A stretch of DNA of 61,789 nucleotides, from assembly GCF_030814995.1 (NCBI RefSeq), contig NZ_JAUSVX010000031.1, positions 1 to 61,789 of the forward strand. The letters run 5' to 3'. The DNA is from Labrys wisconsinensis. Its GTDB lineage: Bacteria > Pseudomonadota > Alphaproteobacteria > Rhizobiales > Labraceae. Of this stretch, positions 26,194 to 36,066 are shown in pieces; positions within the stretch are counted from its first letter, which is position 1; every line of letters begins with the position of its first letter. The position numbers were made by a program, and so were the translations under genes. The notes beneath the pieces were generated by a model. The model did no database searches. It saw nothing but the letters and a program-made list of their open reading frames with translations, and had not been told where the DNA came from.

Positions 26194-27060
26194 ATGCGCT
26201 ATTCCTATGGGGGTGACGAGCACATCTTCGTCGAGGTCGGCGAGGAGATGTCGCTCGATGCCTTCTTCAAGAGCCTGTCGATCACTCATGCGGTGCGCGA
26301 GAGCCGCATTACCGGCGTCACCGAGATCTGCCCGGCGAACGCCTCCTTCCAGATCAAGTTCGACCCCGACCGGATCGCGCCCGACGACCTCCTGAGGGAG
26401 TTGAAGGCCCTGGAGGGCACGGGCGACAGCGCCGGCGGCGTCCTGAAGACGCGCATCGTCGAGATCCCGGTGTTCTACAACGATCCCTGGACGCACGAGA
26501 CGCTGATGCGCTTTCGCGAGCGCCACCAGGACCCGACCGGCACCGACCTCGACTACAGCGCTGGGATCAACGGCTATGACGGCATCGAGGCCTTCGTCGC
26601 CGCCCATTCCGGCTCGCCCTGGTTCGTCTCGATGGTCGGCTTCGTCGCCGGCCTGCCGTTCCTCTACCAGATGGTGGAGCGGCAAAAGCAGATCGAGGCG
26701 CCGAAATATCTGCGTCCCCGCACCGACACGCCCAAGCTCACCGTCGGCCACGGCGGCTGCTTCGGCTGCATCTATTCGGTGCGCGGCGCCGGCGGCTACC
26801 AGATGTTCGGCATCACGCCGATGCCGATCTACGACCCGAAGCAGGAGATCAGCTATCTCCGCGAGTTCATGATCTTCTTCCGCCCCGGCGACATCGTGAA
26901 GTTCAAGCCGGTCGACCGCGACGGCTATGACGCGGCGGTGGAGGCCGTCGACAAGGGGCGGTTCGACCCTGCCATCCGCCAGGTCGACTTCTCGCTGGCC
27001 GCGTTCAAGGCCGATCCGGCCGGCACCAATGCCCGGCTCCTGGAGGTGCTCCATGGTTGA
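26194..27060 (+). CDS. pxpB: 5-oxoprolinase subunit B (KipI / AHS1 domain)
   Basis: 288 aa, longer at the C terminus than E. coli PxpB (218 aa). It has the AHS1 pattern: RYSYGGDEHIFVEVGEEMSL, IVEIPVFYND, and SGSPWFVSMVGFVAGLPFLY (the conserved F-x-P-G-F-x-x-G-F-x-Y-like region). AHS1 and AHS2 are the two halves of the carboxyltransferase domain in urea carboxylase. It overlaps pxpC by 8 bases, so the two should be made in equal amounts. Confidence 0.9.
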   Translation: MRYSYGGDEHIFVEVGEEMSLDAFFKSLSITHAVRESRITGVTEICPANASFQIKFDPDRIAPDDLLRELKALEGTGDSAGGVLKTRIVEIPVFYNDPWTHETLMRFRERHQDPTGTDLDYSAGINGYDGIEAFVAAHSGSPWFVSMVGFVAGLPFLYQMVERQKQIEAPKYLRPRTDTPKLTVGHGGCFGCIYSVRGAGGYQMFGITPMPIYDPKQEISYLREFMIFFRPGDIVKFKPVDRDGYDAAVEAVDKGRFDPAIRQVDFSLAAFKADPAGTNARLLEVLHG

Positions 27061-28039
27061 TCAGGCGGTGCTGGACATCCTCAAGCCGGGCCTCTCCACC
27101 ACGGTGCAGGACCTCGGCCGGCCGGGCTACTATCATCTCGGCATCCCGCTCTCGGGCGCGATGGACCGCTATGCCCTGGTCGCCGCCAACCGGCTCGTCG
27201 GCAATGACGAGGGCGCGGCGGCGCTGGAGGCCGTGTTCATGGGCCCGGAGATCCGCTTCGGCGCCGACGCCCTGGTGGCGGTGACCGGCGGCGACCTGCC
27301 GCCGAAGGTCGACGGCGTCGAGCAGCCGGGCTGGACCGCCTTTCCGGTCAAGGCCGGGCAGGTCCTCAGCTTCGGCTTCCTGAAGGCCGGCGCGCGCGCC
27401 TATATCGCCGTGTCAGGCGGCATCGACGTGCCGCTCGTGCTCGGCTCGCGCTCCACCTACGCGCTCGGGGCGCTCGGCGGCCACGAGGGACGGGCGCTCA
27501 AGGCCGGCGACCGGCTCGCCCTCGGCGCGCCGGTCAGGCCCGGGCGGGAAGGAGCGAGCGTGCCGGCGGCGCTGCGGCCGACAGCCGGCTCGCCGGCCGA
27601 GCTGCGCGTGCTGACTGGGCTCTACTGGCACCGCGTCACCGATCAGGCCGGCATCGACTTCCTCGCCGATACCTGGAAGGTGGCGCCCGAGGCCGACCGC
27701 ATCGGCTACCGCTTCCGCGGAGGCCGGCCGCTGGCTTTCGTGCCGCGCGAGCAGCCCTTCGGCGCCGGCTCGGATCCCTCCAACATCGTCGACAGCTGCT
27801 ATCCCTACGGCTCCGTGCAGGTGCCGGGGGGAACCGAGCCGATCGTGCTGCATCGCGACGCGGTCTCGGGCGGCGGCTATTTCATGATCGGCACGGTCGT
27901 CTCCGCCGACATGGACCTGATCGGCCAGCTCCAGCCGCACCAGCCGGCGCGCTTCGTCGCGGTGACGATGGACGAGGCGATCACGGCCCGCCGGCAGCGG
28001 ACCGAACGGCTGCAAGAGCTGGCCGCGGCGCTGGACTGA
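27053..28039 (+). CDS. pxpC: 5-oxoprolinase subunit C (KipA / AHS2 domain)
   Basis: 328 aa. It carries the AHS2 signature: ILKPGLSTTVQDLGRPGY, GIPLSGAMDRYAL, and the later VAVSGGIDVPLVLGSRSTY region. PxpB-PxpC form one functional unit with PxpA in oxoproline hydrolysis, or the carboxyltransferase part of urea-carboxylase-like enzymes when a biotin carboxylase is present. ATG 27053 lies inside the end of pxpB. It is the last gene of the operon; a hairpin follows 135 bases later. Confidence 0.9.
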   Translation: MVDQAVLDILKPGLSTTVQDLGRPGYYHLGIPLSGAMDRYALVAANRLVGNDEGAAALEAVFMGPEIRFGADALVAVTGGDLPPKVDGVEQPGWTAFPVKAGQVLSFGFLKAGARAYIAVSGGIDVPLVLGSRSTYALGALGGHEGRALKAGDRLALGAPVRPGREGASVPAALRPTAGSPAELRVLTGLYWHRVTDQAGIDFLADTWKVAPEADRIGYRFRGGRPLAFVPREQPFGAGSDPSNIVDSCYPYGSVQVPGGTEPIVLHRDAVSGGGYFMIGTVVSADMDLIGQLQPHQPARFVAVTMDEAITARRQRTERLQELAAALD

Positions 28040-28173
28040 AGCCGGCACAGGCGAACCGGGTGGAGGCAAGGCCGGGGAAAGACGGGGCGACGCGTCCAGC
28101 CGCATCATCCTGCGCGCTGGGCGACAAGCCCACGCACCGAGAACACCGTTGAATGGGCGGGACGAAGGGCGCG

Positions 28174-28215
28174 AAGCCGCCCATCCTGCCCGCTGACGGG
28201 ATGATGGGGCGGCTT
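28174..28215 (+). terminator. Long stem-loop downstream of pxpC
   Basis: AAGCCGCCC (28174-28182) and GGGCGGCTT (28207-28215) pair with inner complementary bases (ATCC/GGAT), giving a long hairpin in the 250-base gap between pxpC and the AraC gene. It fits the end of the oxoprolinase operon. No clear T run. Confidence 0.45.
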
Positions 28216-28289
28216 GCGGCGCTGCACGACGGACGGGAACCCGCCGGGCAGCAGGATGCCGCAGAGCCGTGGAAAACGGGAGCATTGAA

Positions 28290-29264
28290 ATGCGAGTGCG
28301 ATACTCGACCGCGCAAGCGGCTCCGCATGCACGCAAGCGTTTTTGGGACGAAGCGATTTCGCGCACCTACTTTCCGCTGGACATGACCTTCCGCAACACG
28401 CCGACCTTCGCCGGAGACCTGCAGGCCTGGACGCTCGGCCATGTCTCCATCTCGCGCAATATCTCCGACGCGCTGCTCTATCGCCGCCACAAGCACCACC
28501 TGGTGCATGAGCGGGAGGAGAGCTACCTGATCACCGTCCCGGAGACGTCGGAGATCAGCTTCGTCCAGGACGGCAAGGACGTGAGCTGCAAGCCGGGCGC
28601 CTTCCTGGTGGAACGCAGCCACCTGCCCTACGAGTTCAGCCACGCCGAGGCCAACGCCCTGTGGGTGCTGAAGGTGCCGAGCGCCATCCTGCGCGCCCGC
28701 ATCGGCCAGCCCGAGCGCCTGGCGACGCTGCGCTTCGATTCCACGCAAGGCGTCGGCGCCCTCTTCGTCGACCTGATCCGCCTCACCGCGGCGCGCGTCG
28801 AGGAGATGGACGAGACCGCCCGCGACGTCACGGGCAAGCACCTGGTCGACCTGATGGCGCTCGCCATCGACGCCGACGAGCGCGTGCTCGGCGGCAACGC
28901 CTCTTCTGTGCAGAGCGCGCATCTGAGACGGGCGGAACGTTTCATCCGCCACAACCTCGCCGATCCCGACCTGTCGCCGCAGATGATCGCCGAGGGCTGC
29001 GGCATCTCGGTGCGCTATCTCCACCAGCTCTTCGGCACGCAGGAGACCACCGTCTGCGCCTGGATGCGGCGCCAGCGCATCCTGATGTGCGACGAGGCCC
29101 TGCGCGATCCCGCCTGCCGCAAGTCGGTGTCCGAGATCGCCTATGACTGGGGCTTCGGCGACCAGGCCCAGTTCAGCCGGCACTATCGCTCGCAGTTCGG
29201 CTGCACGCCGACCGATGCACGCCGCGCCGCCCGCGGCGAGGAGCGCGCGCCCTCGCCGGCCTGA
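28290..29264 (+). CDS. AraC-family transcriptional regulator
   Basis: 324 aa. N-terminal AraC_binding_2-type sensor (about 1-200), then the double helix-turn-helix at the C terminus (RRAERFIRHNLADPDLSPQM, IAEGCGISVRYLHQLF, EIAYDWGFGDQAQFSRHYRS). ATG 28290 is preferred to GTG 28269 because GGGAG lies 7 bases upstream. It lies just before and in the same direction as hyuA-hyuB and is the natural candidate to control them. Confidence 0.88.
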   Translation: MRVRYSTAQAAPHARKRFWDEAISRTYFPLDMTFRNTPTFAGDLQAWTLGHVSISRNISDALLYRRHKHHLVHEREESYLITVPETSEISFVQDGKDVSCKPGAFLVERSHLPYEFSHAEANALWVLKVPSAILRARIGQPERLATLRFDSTQGVGALFVDLIRLTAARVEEMDETARDVTGKHLVDLMALAIDADERVLGGNASSVQSAHLRRAERFIRHNLADPDLSPQMIAEGCGISVRYLHQLFGTQETTVCAWMRRQRILMCDEALRDPACRKSVSEIAYDWGFGDQAQFSRHYRSQFGCTPTDARRAARGEERAPSPA

Positions 29265-29369
29265 GGCCGGAGCCTCGACCATCCATCCGAGCAGACCATC
29301 GAACATGCCGTGCGCGCATGCAGGGCAGAGCCTTGCCCTGCGCACCGGCGCCTCAAGGGAGACCACCCC

Positions 29370-31394
<2,025 letters not shown>

Positions 31395-31399
31395 CGGCG

Positions 31400-33364
31400 A
31401 TGGTCGCCAAGCCCACCCTCGACCCCGTCACCTTCGAGGTGCTGAAGAACTCCTTCATCACCAGCGTCGACCAGATGGGCGAGCAGATCCTCCGGACCTG
31501 CTACTCCTTCGTGATCTACAACCACGACTTCTCCAACGCGGTGCACGATGCGCGCGGGGATTCGGTGGCGCAGGGCAATGCCGACATCGCCGTCCATGTC
31601 GGCACGCTGCACTTCACCTGCAAGGAGGTGATGCGGGTCTTCGACGGCGACATGCATCCGGGCGACGTCTACGCCATCAACGACCCCTATGCCGGCGGCA
31701 CGCATTTCTCCGACGTGCGGCTGGTCCGGCCGATCTTCGCCGAGGGACGGATCATCGCCTACAGCCAATCGAACGGGCATTGGTCCGATGTCGGCGGCAG
31801 CGTGCCGGGGTCGTTCGACGTGACGGCGCGCGACATGTTCCGCGAGGGGCTGCGCATCACGCCGGTGCGCCTGTTCGACAAGGGGCGCTTCTGCAAGGAC
31901 GTCGCCGGCATGATCGCGTCCAACACCCGCGATCCCGCCTCGATCATCGGCGACATCCATGCCCAGGCCCAGGCGACGCAGGTGTGCGAGCGCGAGATCC
32001 TGCGCCTCGTCTCCAAATATGGCCGCGACACCGTGGAGACCGGCTTCGCCGAGGTGCAGGACTATGTCGAGCGCGCCATGCGCCAGCGCATCGCGGCGCT
32101 GCCCGACGGGGTGTGGGAGACGCAGGACTTCATCGACCGCGACCCCACCGGCCCCGAGGGCATGATCCCGATCAAGGTCAAGCTCACCATCAAGGGCGAC
32201 AAGGCGATCTACGACTTCACCGGCAGCCACCCGACCATCGGCTCGATCTACAATTCCGCCTTCGGCACGACGTTCTCGGCCGTGGCTGCGGGCATGAAGA
32301 CCTTCTTCCCCGACCTGCCGCTCAATTCCGGCTTCTACCGCGTGTTCGAGATCATCGCGCCGGAGGGCTCGATCGTCGACGCGAAATGGCCGATCGGCGT
32401 CACCGGCTTCCTGATGCCGTTCGAGAAGATCATGAACGCCATCTACGAGATCTGGTCGAAGATCCTGCCGCACCGCGCCATCGCCTGCGCCTTCAACCTC
32501 GAATATCTCCTCACCGGCGGCCTCGACGCCCGGCGGCCGGAGAAGCCGATCTTCATGTTCTACGACTGGCTGCCGGGCGGCTGGGGCGGGCGCAACGGCC
32601 GCGACGGCTGCAACGTCACCACCGCCTGCTTCGGCACCGGCATGATGGCCCAGCCGGTGGAGGGCCAGGAGCGCGTCAACCCCGTCCTGACCACCGAGTT
32701 CGAGATCCTCACCGACTCGCCCGGGCCCGGCAAATGGCGCGGCGGCGCCGGCGTGCGCAAGACCTCAAGGCTGCTGGCGGCGGAGAAGACCGTCATCTCC
32801 TATATCTGCGACCGCGAGCGCGCCGTGGTCTGGGGCATCGAAGGCGGCCTGCCCTCGATCCCGCACGGCCTGACGCTGCACCGCGCCGGCAAGGAGCGGG
32901 AGGACTGGCTCGGCGCCACCTTCTCCGACGTGCCGATGGCCGAAGGCGACGTGTTCAGCCGCCCGACCGCCGGCGGCGGCGGCTTCGGCGATCCCCTGGA
33001 GCGCGACCCGGCCCTGGTGCGCGAGGATGTGATCGACGGCTATGTCTCGATCGAGCGCGCCGCCAGGGATTACGGCGTGGTGATCCGGGCCGTCGACCCG
33101 GAGATCTGCGACTACGCGATCGACGAGGCAGGGACCGAGAGCTTGCGCCGGGAGATCCGCGACATGCGGTCCGGCTGGCTCGCCGCCGACCCGGAGGAGG
33201 TCGCGGAAGACTACCGCGCCGGCAGGATCGACCAGCTCGACGCCGTGCGCCGTTACGCCGTGATCCTCGACTGGGACACCGGCGCGCTCCTGCCGACCTC
33301 GACCGAGCAGTTCCGCGAGATGTTCCACAAGCGCTCGGCCTCGAAATGGGGGGCGGCGAGCTGA
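31400..33364 (+). CDS. hyuB: Hydantoinase/oxoprolinase family protein, subunit B
   Basis: 654 aa. Family blocks include DPVTFEVLKNSFITSVDQMG at the start, the metal/active region DIAVHVGTLHFTCKEV, INDPYAGGTHFSDVRLVRPI, SNGHWSDVGGSVPGS and, late, the glycine-rich GGGGFGDPLERDP. It forms a heterodimer complex with HyuA. ATG 31400 follows the hyuA stop closely, without overlap. The C-terminal extension of about 80 residues (after 560) is acidic/basic and could be family-typical. Confidence 0.9.
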   Translation: MVAKPTLDPVTFEVLKNSFITSVDQMGEQILRTCYSFVIYNHDFSNAVHDARGDSVAQGNADIAVHVGTLHFTCKEVMRVFDGDMHPGDVYAINDPYAGGTHFSDVRLVRPIFAEGRIIAYSQSNGHWSDVGGSVPGSFDVTARDMFREGLRITPVRLFDKGRFCKDVAGMIASNTRDPASIIGDIHAQAQATQVCEREILRLVSKYGRDTVETGFAEVQDYVERAMRQRIAALPDGVWETQDFIDRDPTGPEGMIPIKVKLTIKGDKAIYDFTGSHPTIGSIYNSAFGTTFSAVAAGMKTFFPDLPLNSGFYRVFEIIAPEGSIVDAKWPIGVTGFLMPFEKIMNAIYEIWSKILPHRAIACAFNLEYLLTGGLDARRPEKPIFMFYDWLPGGWGGRNGRDGCNVTTACFGTGMMAQPVEGQERVNPVLTTEFEILTDSPGPGKWRGGAGVRKTSRLLAAEKTVISYICDRERAVVWGIEGGLPSIPHGLTLHRAGKEREDWLGATFSDVPMAEGDVFSRPTAGGGGFGDPLERDPALVREDVIDGYVSIERAARDYGVVIRAVDPEICDYAIDEAGTESLRREIRDMRSGWLAADPEEVAEDYRAGRIDQLDAVRRYAVILDWDTGALLPTSTEQFREMFHKRSASKWGAAS

Positions 33365-33510
33365 AAGCGCCGATCGCCGCCCGTCCCCGGGGGCCTTCCG
33401 CCAGGCTGGCGATGCGCGGGCCGCGCATCGCGGGGAAGACCGCCGTGCTCCGGGGGTCGACATCGCCGCCGTGCCGGAGCACAAGGGCTCATCCCTGCTC
33501 CGACATCGAC

Positions 33511-33915
33511 ATGACGAGCATCAGCCCCATGCCCAAAGCCGAGCTCTCCGATCTCTACAAGGCCTATATCGCCTGTTTGAACGGGCAGGACTGGCCGAAC
33601 CTGGGACGGTTCGTCCACGACGAGGTGCGCCACAACGGCCGGCTGCTCGGCGTATCGGGCTATCGCGCGATGCTGGAAAACGACTTCGACGCGATCCCGG
33701 ACCTGCATTTCGACATCCGGCTGCTGATCTCCGACCCGCCCCACATCGCAAGCCGGCTCCATTTCGACTGCACGCCGAGGGGAACCTTCCTGGGTCTTCC
33801 CGTCAACGGGAAGAGGGTCTCCTTTGCCGAGAACGTCTTCTATCGATTTCGAGACGGGAAAATCGCGGACGTATGGTCCATCCTCGATAAGGCGGCTATC
33901 GAATCGCAGCTTTAG
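33511..33915 (+). CDS. SnoaL-like / ester-cyclase family protein (NTF2-like fold)
   Basis: 134 aa. It reads LSDLYKAYIACLNGQDWPNL, then RFVHDEVRHNG, an FDAIPDLHFDIRLLISD strand and ENVFYRFRDGKIADVWSILD, the normal end of SnoaL-type proteins. Members are isomerases/cyclases or bind small ligands. Whether it belongs to the hyu operon is open: the gap is 146 bases. Stop codon region carries a small hairpin (CAGCTTTAGAAGCTG). Confidence 0.8.
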   Translation: MTSISPMPKAELSDLYKAYIACLNGQDWPNLGRFVHDEVRHNGRLLGVSGYRAMLENDFDAIPDLHFDIRLLISDPPHIASRLHFDCTPRGTFLGLPVNGKRVSFAENVFYRFRDGKIADVWSILDKAAIESQL

Positions 33916-34099
33916 AAGCTGTCCGCCAGCAACCACATCGGCCGGCGCGTCGCCGCCCGGCGACCAGACCGCCCGTCCGAAGCGCCATCGGAACGCCAAG
34001 ATGCGCCACGATGCTGCGGATCGGCGCTCGAGGGGCCATCCGTGCTGGACGCCTTCGATCGCGCTCCGGCCTCCCTGCGTCGTTCGGCGAGAGTGTCCC

Positions 34100-35143
34100 A
34101 TGCCTGGCTTGCAGTCGGCCGCGGCGCTGATCCGGAGAGGCGCCGGCGTGTGCGGCCTGATCCCGGCCTTCGCGCTCGTCGCCGCCCTCGCCGTGGCAGC
34201 GCCCGCCGAGACCCGGGGCGAGCCGAAGATCTGGTTCTCCATGGGCGCCATCTCGAGCGAGGCCGGCCACCAGAGCTGGGAGACCCTCTACGACCAGCCG
34301 AGCCCGCAATGGCCGCCGGCCCTGACCCGCATCACGGTCATGGGCATCCTGACCCAGGCCCTGGTCAAGATCCCCGACGCGGACCTCGCCAAGGTGGTCG
34401 CCGAGCTGAAGCGCCGGCACATCGCGCTCGGCGTCGAGATGCTGGCCCAGGCCTATACTCTGCCCGGCATGAGCGCGCCGGCGGGATGCGGCGGCGGCGT
34501 GGAGGGTTACTTCCCGCCCGAGCAGACCGCCGCGCTGGCCGCCAAGGTCGCGCGCGCCGGCGGCCGCATCGACTATGTCGCCATGGACGAGCCCCTGTGG
34601 TTCGGCCACTACTATGCCGGCCCGCACGCCTGCCGCTCGTCGGTCGAGGACGTGGCCGCGCGAGTCGCGGCCAATCTGCGCGAATATCAGAAGCTGTTCC
34701 CCGCGGTGGTGATCGGCGACACCGAGCCCTTTCCCTCGATCACCGACCAGCCGCAGTGGCGCGCCGACTATCAGCGCTGGCGCCAGGCGTTCGGACGCGC
34801 CGTCGGCCAGCCCCTCGCCTCCCTCACAGTCGATATCAACTGGGGCCAGCCGTCATGGCCGCGAAGCCTCGCCGCCGTGGCCGGCTTCGCCCGCGGCGCC
34901 GGCCTGCCGCTCGGGCTGATCGCCAATGCCGCGCCACCCACGGCGGCGACGACCAACCAGGCCTGGCTCGACGCCGCGGTCCGCAACGCCGCGCATATCG
35001 AGCGCGACCTCGGCGTCGAGCCCGCCTGGATCACCTTCACCTCCTGGGACCGCTATCCCGGCCACGCCCTGACCGACCGTTACGGGCCCGGCGAGGACTA
35101 TGTGCTGGAGCACTATCTCGAACGGCGCGACGCCGGGCGTTGA
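34100..35143 (+). CDS. Exported protein of unknown function, possible TIM-barrel
   Basis: 347 aa with a signal sequence (GLIPAFALVAALAVAAPAET, cleavage near residue 37). The mature part alternates beta and alpha stretches, with acidic residues at strand ends: KIWFSMGAISSE, GRIDYVAMDEPLWFGHYYAG, VVIGDTEPFPSI, SLTVDINWGQPSW, ITFTSWDRYPGHAL. That pattern resembles glycosidase-like barrels with paired Glu/Asp, but I cannot name a family. No neighbour makes its role clear. ATG 34100 is used because it gives the signal peptide; no strong ribosome-binding site was seen. Confidence 0.6.
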   Translation: MPGLQSAAALIRRGAGVCGLIPAFALVAALAVAAPAETRGEPKIWFSMGAISSEAGHQSWETLYDQPSPQWPPALTRITVMGILTQALVKIPDADLAKVVAELKRRHIALGVEMLAQAYTLPGMSAPAGCGGGVEGYFPPEQTAALAAKVARAGGRIDYVAMDEPLWFGHYYAGPHACRSSVEDVAARVAANLREYQKLFPAVVIGDTEPFPSITDQPQWRADYQRWRQAFGRAVGQPLASLTVDINWGQPSWPRSLAAVAGFARGAGLPLGLIANAAPPTAATTNQAWLDAAVRNAAHIERDLGVEPAWITFTSWDRYPGHALTDRYGPGEDYVLEHYLERRDAGR

Positions 35144-35225
35144 GGGGCGGGTGAGCGAGTGACGAATGCCTGGGCCTCGACGATCGGCTTTCCGGCCCCA
35201 CTGGAGAGATCCGAAGCCGCCGCAG

Positions 35226-35882
35226 CTATGCGGAGCCGCGTGTGGCGATCTCCGACACCCTGTCCCAGGTCATGTCCTGTTCACCGAGGAACCGGACCGC
35301 AGGGCTTCGTGTCTCCGCGAACAGGGCTTCGAGGGTGTTGGCGCCGGTGACCACGTTGTGGCCCAGCTCATGGACCCGGAGGCTGCTGCGCTGGACCACG
35401 CGCTGGAATGCGGCCGTCGGTTTGGGAGCCGTGCCCTCGTCGACGACCAATCTCTTGAGGTCGTTGTCGAGATAGCCGACCAGCGTCCTGGTCAGCTTTC
35501 CGAAATCGACATTGCAGACGGTCATCACGGCACGGGCATCCGCGTCGTCGATCAGCGCGAGCAGGAGATGCTCCAGCGTCGCATATTCGTGCCTTCGCTG
35601 CTGGGCGAAGACGAGAGCTTTCTGCAGTGCGGCCGCGAGCCCAGCCGAGAACAGAGGGACGACATCGCCGGCCTCGGCCACGGGTGGCGTCGGCGAGGCT
35701 GACCTGTCGATGACGAGAGGCTTCTCGCGCCGGATCAGGGCGGCCAGCGTGTTCCAGTCGGCAACGCCGAAGGTCCCGGCGATCAGTTCGAGGCTTTCAC
35801 CGACGGTGATCTTGAAGCCCTTGGCGGCGAGCGCGGCGCGCAGCGTCTGCGCCATGGCCTTGGCATCGCGGAAATCGCGCAT
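35226..35882 (-). CDS. Orphan ClpA/ClpB N-terminal-domain protein with glyoxalase-related N terminus
   Basis: 218 aa. Residues about 1-50 (MRDFRDAKAMAQTLRAALAA, KGFKITVGESLELIAGTFG, VADWNTLAALI) match the small domain often placed before Clp-type N domains and annotated glyoxalase-related. Residues 80-218 hold Clp_N repeats (EYATLEHLLLALIDDADARA; LGHNVVTGANTLEALFAE). There is no AAA+ module, so it cannot be a chaperone itself; it may be an adaptor or competitor for ClpA/ClpS binding. AAAGGA precedes ATG 35882. Confidence 0.75.
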   Translation of the reverse strand: MRDFRDAKAMAQTLRAALAAKGFKITVGESLELIAGTFGVADWNTLAALIRREKPLVIDRSASPTPPVAEAGDVVPLFSAGLAAALQKALVFAQQRRHEYATLEHLLLALIDDADARAVMTVCNVDFGKLTRTLVGYLDNDLKRLVVDEGTAPKPTAAFQRVVQRSSLRVHELGHNVVTGANTLEALFAETRSPAVRFLGEQDMTWDRVSEIATRGSA

Positions 35883-36066
35883 GTCTTCATCCTTTGCTGG
35901 AACGAGACAGATGTGCCAGGGGCTTGCGTTGCTGGCCCGCTCGTTCGGGCAAAGGGCTGCGAAGGCCGCGATACGTTCACCGTCCCCGGAGGGTGCAAGC
36001 GGCAGGTCGTATCCACCATGCGGAAAATGGGGCAACGCCGGACGGGTGTCAATCGCCGGCCGCCCC

